A DNA stretch of 64,000 nucleotides. It comes from Bradyrhizobium sp. AZCC 2262 (lineage in GTDB: Bacteria > Pseudomonadota > Alphaproteobacteria > Rhizobiales > Xanthobacteraceae). The notes below the pieces were generated by a model. That model was not told the DNA's origin. It searched no databases and was given only the letters and a program-made list of their open reading frames with translations. The DNA is taken from positions 9,104,501 to 9,168,500 of the forward strand of contig NZ_JAZHRT010000001.1 of NCBI RefSeq assembly GCF_036924535.1, written 5' to 3'. Positions 33,852 to 42,621 of the stretch are shown in pieces. Within the stretch, counting starts at the first letter, position 1; every line of letters starts with the position of its first letter. Position numbers and translations under genes: made by a program.

Positions 33852-35096
33852 ATGAAACGCAGGACATTTCTCGGCGGCGCGATGGCCGTCGCGGTGGTTG
33901 GACAGGGTTCGCGCGCACTGGCGCAGCAGCCACCGATCAAGATCGGCATGTCGATGCCGCAAACCGGCGGCCTCGCGGGCGGCGGCAAGGCTTCGCTGCT
34001 CGGGATCGAAATCTGGCGCGACGATATCAATGCCAAAGGTGGCCTGCTCGGTCGCAAGGTCGAACTGGTCGTCTATGACGACAAATCGAGCGCCTCGGAG
34101 ACGCCGGCGATCTACTCCAAGCTGGTCGATGTCGACAAGGTCGATCTCTTGTTCGCGCCTTACGCGACGGTGCCGACCGCACCGATCATGCCGTTCGTCA
34201 AGCAGCGCGGCCTGCTGCTGATGGGCAATTTCTCGTTCCAGGTGAACAGCAAGGTTGGCCACGACATGTGGTTCAACAATGCGCCGTGGGGGCCGGCCGA
34301 CAGCTGGGCCGCCTCGTTCATCGATCTGGCGCAGAAAGCCGGCGGCAAGAACATGGCGTTGCTCGCGGCCGATCAGGAGTTTGCCCAGAATCTGGCGCTG
34401 ACCGCTCGCGATGTCGCCAAGAAGCGCAACGTGCCCGTCGTCTTCGATCAGTCCTATCCGCCGAACACGGTCGAGTTCGCGTCAATCATTCGCGGGCTCA
34501 AGGCCGCCAAGCCCGATATCGTCTATGTTGCGTCCTATCCGCCGGATTCGGCCGGCATTCTGCGTGCCGTGAACGAGATCGGAATCGGCGACGACGTCAA
34601 GGTTTTCGGCGGCGGCATGGTCGGTTTGCAGTTTGCCGCCGTGATGGGGAATCTGGGGTCGTTGCTCAACGGCGTCGTCAACTACAACACCTGGCTGCCG
34701 GAACCGAGCATGTACCACGCCGGCACCAAGGAATTTTTCGAGGTCTATACCAAGCGCGCCGTCGAAGCGAAGGTCGACCCGCTCGGCTATTATCTGGCGC
34801 CGTACGGTTACGCCATGGGGCAGATGATCGACGCGGCGGTCAACGCGACCAAGTCGCTCGACCAGAAGGGCCTCGCAAAGTATTTGCGGGAGAACGAGCA
34901 CAAGACCATCGTCGGGCCGATCGCGTTCTCGGCCGATGGTGAGTGGAAAGAAAGCGCAACGGTGCAGGCGCAGTTCCGGGGTGTGGTCGACAAGGACATC
35001 GAACAATTCCGGAAGCCGGGCAAGCAGGTGATCCTGTACCCCGACAAGTTGAAGACCGGCACGCTCGTCAGTCCCTTCGAGGCTGCCCGCAAGTAG
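33852..35096 (+). CDS. HAAT-family ABC transporter substrate-binding protein
   Basis: This 414-residue periplasmic protein has a Tat-like leader (KRRTFLGGAMAV, cleavage near RALAQ) and the LivK-type fold (IKIGMSMPQTGGLAGGG, then LVVYDDKSSASETPAIY, and SYPPNTVEFASIIRGLK). It is the first gene of a five-component transporter, 33852-38442. Ligands in this family include amino acids, amides and aromatic acids; an aromatic substrate is suggested by the adjacent ring-cleavage enzyme. An AGGGGG ribosome site lies upstream. Confidence 0.92.
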   Translation: MKRRTFLGGAMAVAVVGQGSRALAQQPPIKIGMSMPQTGGLAGGGKASLLGIEIWRDDINAKGGLLGRKVELVVYDDKSSASETPAIYSKLVDVDKVDLLFAPYATVPTAPIMPFVKQRGLLLMGNFSFQVNSKVGHDMWFNNAPWGPADSWAASFIDLAQKAGGKNMALLAADQEFAQNLALTARDVAKKRNVPVVFDQSYPPNTVEFASIIRGLKAAKPDIVYVASYPPDSAGILRAVNEIGIGDDVKVFGGGMVGLQFAAVMGNLGSLLNGVVNYNTWLPEPSMYHAGTKEFFEVYTKRAVEAKVDPLGYYLAPYGYAMGQMIDAAVNATKSLDQKGLAKYLRENEHKTIVGPIAFSADGEWKESATVQAQFRGVVDKDIEQFRKPGKQVILYPDKLKTGTLVSPFEAARK

Positions 35097-35143
35097 GCCT
35101 CGGCTTTTTCTGGCTCAGGAAAAAAGCCAAGGGGGATCTCGAC

Positions 35144-36019
35144 GTGTTTTCGATGGACCTGCTGCTCGGTGCGGTGGTGCTCGGGGTGCTGCTCGGCTGC
35201 TTCTATGCGGCCGTCAGCGTCGGGCTGTCCGTCTCGTTCGGACTGCTCGACGTTCCCCATGTCGCGCATCCGGCGTTCCTGGTGCTCGCCTCCTACGGCG
35301 TGTTCCAGCTCAACGAAAGCTACGACATCGATCCGCTGCTGGCAGGGCTCGTGATCACGCCGCTGTTTTTCCTGTTCGGCCTGCTCGCCTACCGCGTCTA
35401 TTACGAGACCTTCGAGCGGCGCGGCAGCGACGCAGGCGTCCGCGGTATCGCGTTTTTCTTCGGCATCGCCTTCATCATCGAGGTGCTGATCATCATGCAG
35501 TTCGGCGTCGACCAGCGCTCGGTCACGGCGACCTATATCGGCAAGTCCTGGCGGTTCGGCGAGTTTCGGATACCGATCCGGCAGCTCGTCGCGTTCGCGG
35601 TGGCGCTGGGGCTGACGGTGCTGCTCGCCGTGTATCTGTCGAAAACCTTCATGGGCCGTGCGATCCGGGCCGTCGCGCAGGACGAGGAGGCGCTGCGGCT
35701 GATGGGAGCCAATCCGGTCCGCATCAAGCAATTTGCCTTCGGTATCGCCACCGCCGTGCTCGGGATCGCCGGTGCGCTGTTGATTATCGTGGCGCCGGTC
35801 GAGCCGACCCTCGACCGCGCCTATATCGGGCGGACCTTCTGCGTCGTCGTCATGGCCGGGCTCGGCAGCATCAGCGGCACGCTGATCGCGGCCATCATCC
35901 TCGGCGTCGCCGAATCGATCGTGCTGACGATGTTCGGCGCCTCCTGGGCGCCGGCGATCTCGTTCGCAATGCTGCTCGCCGTGCTCGCCGTCCGGCCGCA
36001 AGGTCTGCTCGGCCGATGA
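35144..36019 (+). CDS. HAAT-family ABC transporter permease, LivH-like
   Basis: The 291-residue inner-membrane permease has about eight helices and LivH landmarks: GLSVSFGLLDVPHVAHPAF, then GRAIRAVAQDEEALRLMGAN (the ATPase-coupling loop) and TFCVVVMAGLGSISGTL. GTG 35144 is preferred because of GGGGG 8 bp upstream; ATG 35153 is possible. It overlaps the next permease by 4 bp. The two permeases form the membrane pore of the transporter. Confidence 0.92.
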   Translation: MFSMDLLLGAVVLGVLLGCFYAAVSVGLSVSFGLLDVPHVAHPAFLVLASYGVFQLNESYDIDPLLAGLVITPLFFLFGLLAYRVYYETFERRGSDAGVRGIAFFFGIAFIIEVLIIMQFGVDQRSVTATYIGKSWRFGEFRIPIRQLVAFAVALGLTVLLAVYLSKTFMGRAIRAVAQDEEALRLMGANPVRIKQFAFGIATAVLGIAGALLIIVAPVEPTLDRAYIGRTFCVVVMAGLGSISGTLIAAIILGVAESIVLTMFGASWAPAISFAMLLAVLAVRPQGLLGR

Positions 36020-36981
36020 TGAAGCATCGCCATAGCATCGTATTCTGGGCCGGCGTGGCCATCTTCCTCGCCGCCGTGCTGTCGATGACGCAAATCGTCC
36101 GCAACGAGTATCCGTTTTTTGCCGGCTACGTCATCCTGCAGTTCATCGCGCTCGCGGTCGCCTGGAGCATCCTCGGCGGCTACGCCGGCTACGTCAATTT
36201 CGGTACCAACGCCTTTTTCGGCGTCGGCGTCTACACGGCGGTGGCGCTTTTCAAGGCGACAGGCGCGCCGCTCGTGGTGCAGATCGCCGCCGCTGCGGCG
36301 GTCGGCTTGGCGCTCGGCTTTGGCGTCGGCCTGTTGACGCTGCGAATGCGCGGCATCTTTTTCTCGATCGCCACCATCGCGCTGGCGATCATCATCGAGA
36401 CTTGCGTAATGAATTGGCGGTTCGTCGGCGGTGCGGCCGGGATCCAGATCCAGCGGCCGCCGGTGATGGCGCCATTCGACAGTTACGTGAAGATGCTGTT
36501 CTTCGTGCAAGCGGTCCTGGTCGTTATCGCCGTCTCCACGGCACGCTACATCCAGAATTCCCGGATCGGTCGCGGCCTGCAGGCGCTCAGGGATGACGAA
36601 CTCGCCGCCGAGTGCACGGGTGTGCCGACCCTGAAGCTGAAACTGGTCGCCTGCATGATATCGGGCGCGCTGATTTCCGCGGCCGGGGCGCCCGCCGCCA
36701 TGTACCTGCAATATGCCGATCCCTCCTCGGCATTCAATTTGAGCTACTCGGTGTCGGCGCTTGCGATGGCGCTGATCGGCGGAACCGCCCACTGGATCGG
36801 CCCGGTGCTCGGCGCCATCCTGCTCGGCTCGACGCAACAGCTTCTCGCCGTGACCATCTCCTCGGAAGTCAACGTGCTGGTGCTCGGCATCATGCTGGTG
36901 CTGTTCGTGGTCGGCGCGCCGAAGGGCATTATCGGGCTGTTGCGGCCGCGCTATCGTCTGCGCGCGGGGGGCAAGCCATGA
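36016..36981 (+). CDS. HAAT-family ABC transporter permease, LivM-like
   Basis: The 321-residue permease has LivM landmarks: GGYAGYVNFGTNAFFGVG in the early helices, LTLRMRGIFFSIATIALA, and the coupling loop SRIGRGLQALRDDELAAECTG (given with its key residues R-G-L-Q-A-L-R-D-D-E). It ends LLRPRYRLRAGGKP. Its start overlaps the LivH-like stop and its stop overlaps the ATPase start, so translation of the three is coupled. Confidence 0.92.
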   Translation: MMKHRHSIVFWAGVAIFLAAVLSMTQIVRNEYPFFAGYVILQFIALAVAWSILGGYAGYVNFGTNAFFGVGVYTAVALFKATGAPLVVQIAAAAAVGLALGFGVGLLTLRMRGIFFSIATIALAIIIETCVMNWRFVGGAAGIQIQRPPVMAPFDSYVKMLFFVQAVLVVIAVSTARYIQNSRIGRGLQALRDDELAAECTGVPTLKLKLVACMISGALISAAGAPAAMYLQYADPSSAFNLSYSVSALAMALIGGTAHWIGPVLGAILLGSTQQLLAVTISSEVNVLVLGIMLVLFVVGAPKGIIGLLRPRYRLRAGGKP

Positions 36982-37715
36982 CGGTAACAGCCGCGCCGGA
37001 CGCGCCCTTGCTGCAAGTCGGAACCCTTACCAAGACCTTCGGTGGTTTCACCGCGTTGGACAATATCAGCGTCGACATCCGGAAGGGCGAGCGGTTCGGG
37101 CTGATCGGACCGAACGGCTCCGGCAAGACGACGCTGATCAACTGCATTTCCGGCGCGTTGCGGCCGCAGACCGGCAGCGTGGTGTTCTGCGGCGAAGACA
37201 TCACCCAATTGCCGCCGCATCTGCGTGCGCGCCGCGGCATCGCCCGCAGCTTCCAGATTCCGCGACCGTTCAAGAGCATGACGGTGCTCGAAAACCTCAT
37301 GGTCGGGCTCGACTTTGCTGCGGTCGGCTCCAGTCTGCCGGAGGAAGATGTCGCGATGTCGATCCTGACGCGGATGGGCCTTGCCGCCAAAGCCGGCGCG
37401 CCGACCGACACGCTGAGCCAGGTGGAATTGCGCAAGATGGAGCTTGCGCGCGCGCTGGCGGTACAGCCGAAGCTCCTGATTTCGGACGAAGCCATGGCGG
37501 GACTTTCCTCTTCCGAGGTCGATGAGGTGCTGGATCTCCTGATCAGCCTCGGGGAGGAAGACATCACCATCATCATGATCGAGCACATCATGCAGGCGGT
37601 GATGCGTTTTTCCGAGCGGGTGATGTGCCTCGACGCCGGAAAAATCATTGCGATCGGCGCGCCGGCCGAGGTGATGGCCAACAAGCGGGTGCAGGAGGCT
37701 TACCTTGGCACTTAG
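36978..37715 (+). CDS. HAAT-family ABC transporter ATP-binding protein, LivG-like
   Basis: The 245-residue ATPase has Walker A GPNGSGKT, the family motif GIARSFQIPRPFKSMTVLEN and Walker B LLISDEAMAGLS. The signature is unusual: where relatives read LSGGQ or LPxGxxK, this protein reads LSQVELRKMELARAL, and the Walker B proline of DEP is alanine (DEAMAG). Such drift is seen in LivG proteins, which can pair asymmetrically with a canonical LivF. It overlaps both neighbours. Confidence 0.91.
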   Translation: MTVTAAPDAPLLQVGTLTKTFGGFTALDNISVDIRKGERFGLIGPNGSGKTTLINCISGALRPQTGSVVFCGEDITQLPPHLRARRGIARSFQIPRPFKSMTVLENLMVGLDFAAVGSSLPEEDVAMSILTRMGLAAKAGAPTDTLSQVELRKMELARALAVQPKLLISDEAMAGLSSSEVDEVLDLLISLGEEDITIIMIEHIMQAVMRFSERVMCLDAGKIIAIGAPAEVMANKRVQEAYLGT

Positions 37716-38442
37716 CCTTGCTATCGAGGGCCTCGATGCCGGCTACGGCGCCGTCAAGGCGCTGCGCGGCGTCACGCTCCATGTCGAGGCCGGCGAGACC
37801 GTTGCCTTGCTCGGCACCAACGGCAACGGCAAGAGCACGCTGATGAAGTGCATCATGGGCCTGGTCCGTCCGGATCGCGGCCGGCTGTCGCTTTCGGTCG
37901 ACGGGCGGGCGCACGATCTGACCAAACTCTCGCCCGAGGCGATCGTCGATCTCGGCGTCGCGCTGGTGCCCGAGGGACGGCGGTTGTTTCCCAAGCTGAC
38001 GGTGACGGAAAACCTGATGCTCGGCGCGTTCCGGAAATCGGCCCGCAGCGCCATCCGGCAGAATCTCGCGCTGGCGTTCGAGACTTTTCCCGCCCTGCAG
38101 GAGCGCCGCAACCAGCTCGCCGGCACCATGTCCGGTGGACAGCAGCAGATGCTGGCGATTGCGCGCGCGCTGATGTCCTCGCCGCACCTGTTGTTGATCG
38201 ATGAACCCTCGGTCGGGCTGTCGCCGCTACTGGTGTCGCAGACGATTACCAAGATCGGTGAACTCAAGCAGCGCGTCGGCCTGACGGTGCTGATGGCGGA
38301 GCAGAATTTCAACCAGGCGATCCGGATCGCCGACCGCGGCTACATTATCGTGCACGGCGAGATCGCGGTGGCAGCGCAGTCGGTCGACGAGTTGAAGGCC
38401 AACGATATCGTCAAGCGGCTCTATCTCGGCGGCGTCGCCTGA
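37705..38442 (+). CDS. HAAT-family ABC transporter ATP-binding protein, LivF-like
   Basis: The 245-residue ATPase has Walker A GTNGNGKST, the LivF motif VPEGRRLFPKLTVTENL, canonical signature MSGGQQQMLAIARAL, Walker B LLLIDEPSVGLSP and the C-terminal RLYLGG. It starts at TTG 37705, 6 bp after AGGAGG and 11 bp before the end of the LivG-like gene. It completes the transporter. Confidence 0.92.
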   Translation: MALSLAIEGLDAGYGAVKALRGVTLHVEAGETVALLGTNGNGKSTLMKCIMGLVRPDRGRLSLSVDGRAHDLTKLSPEAIVDLGVALVPEGRRLFPKLTVTENLMLGAFRKSARSAIRQNLALAFETFPALQERRNQLAGTMSGGQQQMLAIARALMSSPHLLLIDEPSVGLSPLLVSQTITKIGELKQRVGLTVLMAEQNFNQAIRIADRGYIIVHGEIAVAAQSVDELKANDIVKRLYLGGVA

Positions 38443-38563
38443 CGGAAATGACGGCATCGTGACGGTGTCTGGAGCGCTCTGCCGATTTTACAGTCTCGCC
38501 TGTTGCCGTCAGCTGCCCCATAATCTCTCATTGCGTCCGTGTAGATGACAGATGAGGCAAGCG

Positions 38564-39304
38564 ATGAAAATCGACGACGTCAGGCGAACTGCCTATTCGA
38601 TGCCGCTGACCAACCCGTCATTCCCGCGGGGGCCGTATCGTTTCTTCAACCGCGAATATTTCATCATCACCTATCGCACCGATCCGGAAGCACTCGCCGC
38701 CGTGGTGCCGGAGCCGCTGGAGGTTGCCGAGCCGGTCGTGAAATACGAATTCATCCGCATGCCCGATTCAACGGGCTTCGGCGACTACACCGAAACCGGC
38801 CAGGTGATCCCGGTCCGATTCAGGGGCGAGGACGGCGCTTATGTCCACTCGATGTATCTCGACGACGAAGGGCCGATCGCCGGCGGCCGCGAGCTCTGGG
38901 GATTTCCCAAGAAACTGGCGTCGCCGAAAATTGCCGTCGAGAGCGACGTGCTGGTCGGAACGCTGCACTATGGCTCAGTGCTCTGCGTCAGCGCCACCAT
39001 GGGCTACAAACACCGAGAGGTCGATCACGACACGGTGCTGAAGGGGATGAAGGCGCCGAACTTCATGCTCAAGATCATCCCGCATGTCGATGGCAGCCCG
39101 CGGATCTGCGAGCTGGTCCGGTACTATCTCGAAGACATCACCCTGAAAGAGGCGTGGACCGGCCCTGCCGCGCTCGGCCTGTTCCCGCATGCGCTCGCCG
39201 ACGTGGCGCGGCTGCCGGTGCGCGAAGTGGTCTCCGCGCTGCATTTCAAGTCAGATCTGACGCTGGGTCTCGGGACGGTCGCGTTCGATTACATGGCGAA
39301 GTGA
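38564..39304 (+). CDS. Acetoacetate decarboxylase-family enzyme
   Basis: The 246-residue protein matches the acetoacetate decarboxylase fold. The Schiff-base lysine and its pKa-lowering neighbour are Lys116-Lys117 in [16 protein letters not shown], and the conserved glutamate lies in [11 protein letters not shown]. True decarboxylases give acetone and CO2; many homologues act on other beta-keto or pyruvoyl substrates. ATG 38564 follows GAGG by 6 bp and is better than ATG 38552. It lies 120 bp after the ABC transporter on the same strand and may process a product of the imported or cleaved aromatic compound, which is inference. Confidence 0.9.
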   Translation: MKIDDVRRTAYSMPLTNPSFPRGPYRFFNREYFIITYRTDPEALAAVVPEPLEVAEPVVKYEFIRMPDSTGFGDYTETGQVIPVRFRGEDGAYVHSMYLDDEGPIAGGRELWGFPKKLASPKIAVESDVLVGTLHYGSVLCVSATMGYKHREVDHDTVLKGMKAPNFMLKIIPHVDGSPRICELVRYYLEDITLKEAWTGPAALGLFPHALADVARLPVREVVSALHFKSDLTLGLGTVAFDYMAK

Positions 39305-39326
39305 CGCGCGGGCTTTTTGCCAACGC

Positions 39327-39548
39327 TCACTGCGCGCCCCTCAGCGTGCAGGCGGTCGAGCAGGTCGTCATCACGCCGCGCTGGCAGGCGATGCACACTG
39401 TGACGCACTGTTTCTTGTCCTTGGGATTGTACTCGCTGTACAGCTTGCGGGCGCAATCCTCAATCGATCCCGTGACGTCGCTGTTGCTTTCAGGCGTGCA
39501 CGCGGCCAGTGCCGCGGCCGACAGGACGATGGCGATGATTACGCGCAT
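39327..39548 (-). CDS. Small Cys-rich lipoprotein
   Basis: This 73-residue protein has a lipoprotein signal (LSAAALAAC, lipidated Cys17) followed by a short mature part containing five more cysteines (CARKLY, CVTVCIACQRG, TTCSTACTL) that could make disulphides or bind metal. GGGAG stands 8 bp before the ATG. No family is recognised. Convergent with the decarboxylase-like gene. Confidence 0.7.
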   Translation of the reverse strand: MRVIIAIVLSAAALAACTPESNSDVTGSIEDCARKLYSEYNPKDKKQCVTVCIACQRGVMTTCSTACTLRGAQ

Positions 39549-39732
39549 GTTGTCGCTCCCACCAGGAGCCCTCGCTCGAAAAAGCCGCGGCGACGGCCGT
39601 CAGCCCTCGTAGAAATTTACCCCTCAGGGTCGCGCGATTGAATTAATCGAGTGTTACGCGGTCTCGGGGTTCCCGTGCGTAGTTCTACGCCCGGGATCGA
39701 GACGCCCGCTGTGCGCTGCAGCGGGAGCCTCA

Positions 39733-39758
39733 GGGGCCGCGTTGCCGTCGGCGGCCCC
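39733..39758 (-). terminator. GC-rich hairpin after homospermidine synthase
   Basis: GGGGCCGC (39733-39740) and GCGGCCCC (39751-39758) form an 8-bp stem with a 10-nt loop, 12 bp beyond the stop codon of the minus-strand hss gene. There is no strong T-tract. Confidence 0.55.
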
Positions 39759-39769
39759 GCCGTGCCGCG

Positions 39770-41212
39770 TTACCGGACCAGGACGTTCCTGAACTGCCAG
39801 GGATCCGAGGTATCGATATCCTCCGGGAACAGTCCCGGCCGGTCGGTGAGCGGCGTCCAGTCGGTGTAAAAACCTCTCACCGGGCCGAGATACGGCAGCT
39901 GGATTTCCAGCAGGCGATCGAAGTCCATCTCGTCGGCTTCGACGATGCCTTCGTTCGGGTTTTCCAGCGCCCACACCATGCCGCCGAGCACGGCGGAGGT
40001 CACTTGCAGGCCGGTGGCGTTCTGATAGGGCGCGAGTCTGCGGGTCTCTTCGATGGAGAGCTGCGAGCCGTACCAGTAGGCATTGTTGTCATGGCCGAAC
40101 AGCAGCACGCCGAGCTCGTCGATGCCATCGACGATTTCGTTCTCATCGAGGATGTGGTGCTTTTCCTGCATCTTCGCTGCCCGGCCGAACATTTCATGCA
40201 GCGACAGCACGGCATCGTCAGCCGGATGATAGGCATAGTGGCAGGTCGGCCGATAGACCGCCGTGCCCGATGCGTCGCGCACCGTGAAGTAATCGGAGAT
40301 CGAGATCGACTCGTTGTGGGTGACGAGGAAGCCATACTGCGCGCCGCGCGTCGGGCACCAGGTGCGCACGCGCGTGTTGGCGCCGGGCTGCATCAGATAG
40401 ATGGCGGCGCCGCAGCCGGCTTCGTGGGTACGCGCATTCTCGGGCATCCATTTTTCATGGGTGCCCCAGCCGAGTTCGGACGGCTGTACGCCTTCCGACA
40501 GGAAGCCTTCCACCGACCAGGTGTTGACGAAGACATCAGGCTCTTTTGGCGACTTGGAGCGCTGGGTGTCGCGTTCGGCGATGTGGATGCCCTTGATGCC
40601 GGCCTGCCGCATCAAGTCCGCCCATTCGGCCTTGGTCTTCGGCTTGGGGGCATTGAGTTTCAGATCAGCGGCAACATTGAGCAGCGCCTGCTTGACGAAA
40701 AAGGAGACCATGCCGGGATTGGCGCCACAGCACGAGACGGCCGTCGTCGAGCCCGCGGGGCGCGCCTTCTTGGCGGCCAGCGTCACTTCGCGAAGGGCGT
40801 AGTTGGAGCGCGCTTCCGGGCCCTTCGAGGAATCGAAATAGAAGCCGAGCCAGGGCTCGTTGACGGTGTCGATATAGAGAGCGCCAAGTTCGTTGCAGAG
40901 CTCCATGATGTCGGTGGAGCCGGTATCGACCGAGAGATTGACGCAAAAGCCCTGGCCGCCGCCTTCAGTGAGCAGCGGGGTCAGCAACTCGCGATAATTG
41001 TCCTTGGTCACGCCCTTCTGGATGAAGCGTACATTGTGCTTCTCGCAATGCGCCTTGCGGCCCTCGTCCTTGGGATCGATCACGGTGATGCGCGACTTGT
41101 CGTAATCGAGATGCCGCTCGATCATTGGCAACGTGCCTTTGCCGATCGAGCCGAAGCCGACCATGACGATGGGGCCGGAAATTTTCGCAAGGATTTGCGA
41201 GGACGGGCTCAT
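39770..41212 (-). CDS. hss: Homospermidine synthase
   Basis: The 480-residue NAD-dependent enzyme couples two putrescines (or spermidine plus putrescine) to sym-homospermidine, the main polyamine of many rhizobia. The N-terminal Rossmann domain has VMVGFGSIGKGTLPMIERHL. Later landmarks are GALYIDTVNEPWLGFY, AVSCCGANPGMVSFF, VEGFLSEGVQPSELGWGTH, GAQYGFLVTHNE and HDNNAYWYGSQLS, all characteristic of the bacterial saccharopine-dehydrogenase-like Hss family. GGAG precedes the ATG. It is the last gene of a minus-strand group headed by ornithine decarboxylase, which supplies putrescine. Confidence 0.95.
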   Translation of the reverse strand: MSPSSQILAKISGPIVMVGFGSIGKGTLPMIERHLDYDKSRITVIDPKDEGRKAHCEKHNVRFIQKGVTKDNYRELLTPLLTEGGGQGFCVNLSVDTGSTDIMELCNELGALYIDTVNEPWLGFYFDSSKGPEARSNYALREVTLAAKKARPAGSTTAVSCCGANPGMVSFFVKQALLNVAADLKLNAPKPKTKAEWADLMRQAGIKGIHIAERDTQRSKSPKEPDVFVNTWSVEGFLSEGVQPSELGWGTHEKWMPENARTHEAGCGAAIYLMQPGANTRVRTWCPTRGAQYGFLVTHNESISISDYFTVRDASGTAVYRPTCHYAYHPADDAVLSLHEMFGRAAKMQEKHHILDENEIVDGIDELGVLLFGHDNNAYWYGSQLSIEETRRLAPYQNATGLQVTSAVLGGMVWALENPNEGIVEADEMDFDRLLEIQLPYLGPVRGFYTDWTPLTDRPGLFPEDIDTSDPWQFRNVLVR

Positions 41213-41256
41213 ATTGGTCTCCAGAAGATTGGATGGATGGCGGCGTTCGCTTCCGA

Positions 41257-41646
41257 TCAGTCGGAACGCAGTTTGGCGGTGACTTCGATCTCGACCTTCA
41301 TCTCGGGTCTGTAGAGGCCGGCGACCACCAGCAGCGTGGCGGCCGGCCTGATCTGGCCCAGCACCTCACCGCAGACCGCGAACAGGGCGTCCGCGTCCGC
41401 AGGATTGGTGATGTAATAGGTGGCGCGGACGATGTCGTGCATGGCAAAGCCGCCTTCCCTCAGCGCGGCCTCGATCGTCCTAAAGCAGTTCCGTGCCTGG
41501 CTCGTGACATCCGCAGGCATCGTCATGGTCGTGTAGTCGTAGCCGGTGGTGCCGGACACGAAGGCCATGTTGCCGTCGAGGACGGCGCGGCTGTAGCCGG
41601 CGGCCTTTTCAAAGGGCGAGCCGGTGGAGACGAGATGGCGGGGCAT
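41257..41646 (-). CDS. RidA/YjgF-family imine deaminase-like protein
   Basis: The 129-residue protein has the RidA trimer fold: PFEKAAGYSRAVLDGNMAFVSG at the start (key residues G-Y-S-R-A-V), MHDIVRATYYIT with the catalytic-type arginine, and a C-terminal LYRPEMKVEIEVTAKL with the conserved glutamate. RidA proteins hydrolyse reactive enamine/imine intermediates. Homospermidine synthase makes imines, so its position 44 bp upstream of hss on the same strand suggests a clean-up role. ATG 41646 has GAGG 5 bp upstream; a TTG at 41664 is in frame. Confidence 0.9.
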   Translation of the reverse strand: MPRHLVSTGSPFEKAAGYSRAVLDGNMAFVSGTTGYDYTTMTMPADVTSQARNCFRTIEAALREGGFAMHDIVRATYYITNPADADALFAVCGEVLGQIRPAATLLVVAGLYRPEMKVEIEVTAKLRSD

Positions 41647-41728
41647 CGGGACCTCGGTTTCCAAGAAGTTGGCCGGTTTTGGCGCGGTTTAAGGGCTTTT
41701 CCCCGATCGGCGCAACCCCTCGCGGGGG

Positions 41729-41896
41729 TTATCGGGATTGCCGGGTGACGTCGGAGGCTGGCGGCGGCGTGGGGCCGCCCCAGCGGCGCACGAGGATGTC
41801 CCTGACGATCATGACAGAGATCATGATCAGGAGCACCGTCGTGATGACGCTGCGGACGCGCGAACGTGCGCCGTCGTGCGAAAGGCTCTCCGGCAT
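41729..41896 (-). CDS. 55-residue single-helix membrane protein in the polyamine group
   Basis: Reading from ATG 41896, 55 codons encode a basic N-terminus (SHDGARSRVRS), one hydrophobic helix (VITTVLLIMISVMIV) and a short tail with RDILVRRWGG and a Pro-rich end. It starts 5 bp after the stop of the GNAT gene, so it is probably translated from the same message. Composition and spacing look genuine; I recall similar short proteins in Bradyrhizobium but no function. Confidence 0.6.
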   Translation of the reverse strand: MPESLSHDGARSRVRSVITTVLLIMISVMIVRDILVRRWGGPTPPPASDVTRQSR

Positions 41897-41901
41897 GGGC
41901 C

Positions 41902-42501
41902 TTAGGCCACGCGCGGCACGAGCAGCGCCTTCCTGGCCCGGCCTGCCTTGGGTTTAAGCAACGGCGCGCCGGTCGCCGCGATCATGCCCCAGGCCCCGTC
42001 GAGCGCGCCCTCGCGCAGCTCCAGGCCGAGCAGCCGCTCGCGCTCGAAGGCGCCCGGCAGCGTCAGCTCGCCGGTCTTCGCGGCCGAGAAGCCGAAGCGG
42101 GCGTAGTAGGGCGCGTCGCCCAGCAGGATTACCGCGCGATGGCCACGCGCCTTCGCCGCCGCGAGCGCGTGGTCCATCAGCGCAGCCCCGACGCCAAGCC
42201 GGCGGGAGGAAGCCTCCACCGCCAGCGGGCCGAGCATGAGCGCCGGGATGCCCCCGGCGCTGACGTGCCACAACCGCACGGATCCGACCGGGCGGCCCTG
42301 GCGCACGGCCGACAAGGCAAGGCCTTCGGCGGGCGCGCGTCCGTCGCGCAGGCGCTGGCAGGTGCGCATATGGCGGTCGTCGCCAAAGCAGGCATCCAGC
42401 AGCGCTTCACGCGCGGCGACGTCCGAGGCTCGCTCCGCACGGATCGCGAACGGAGCGGCATCGGATTTGAGGGCAATCGTGGTCTTCCGCAAAGCAGTCA
42501 T
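41902..42501 (-). CDS. GNAT-family N-acetyltransferase (YhbS-like)
   Basis: The 199-residue acetyltransferase has the acetyl-CoA loop SSRRLGVGAALMDHAL and the downstream AVILLGDAPYYARFGFSAA that is typical of YhbS-type GNAT proteins. The preceding strand is LMLGPLAVEA. It lies between ornithine decarboxylase and RidA/hss, so acetylation of a polyamine or a protein is conceivable, but the family is too broad to assign. It is separated from the decarboxylase by a terminator-like hairpin. Confidence 0.88.
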   Translation of the reverse strand: MTALRKTTIALKSDAAPFAIRAERASDVAAREALLDACFGDDRHMRTCQRLRDGRAPAEGLALSAVRQGRPVGSVRLWHVSAGGIPALMLGPLAVEASSRRLGVGAALMDHALAAAKARGHRAVILLGDAPYYARFGFSAAKTGELTLPGAFERERLLGLELREGALDGAWGMIAATGAPLLKPKAGRARKALLVPRVA

Positions 42502-42573
42502 GGCACGTCAGTCCCCGCTCGCAACGGCCAGCAAGCCGCGCAAAGCGTTGTCTTGGAATTCGCAATGAGGGGA

Positions 42574-42595
42574 GGGAGCCGGCGCACCGGCTCCC
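42574..42595 (-). terminator. Hairpin terminator after ornithine decarboxylase
   Basis: GGGAGCCGG (42574-42582) and CCGGCTCCC (42587-42595) form a perfect 9-bp stem with a 4-nt loop, 26 bp past the decarboxylase stop on the minus strand. A pyrimidine-rich stretch follows. Confidence 0.7.
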
Positions 42596-42621
42596 GTTAT
42601 TCGAACCTCAAACGAGGCTGC

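Noticed and set aside
40004..41314. 436-codon plus-strand frame opposite homospermidine synthase
   Set aside because: Shadow of hss; no family signature.
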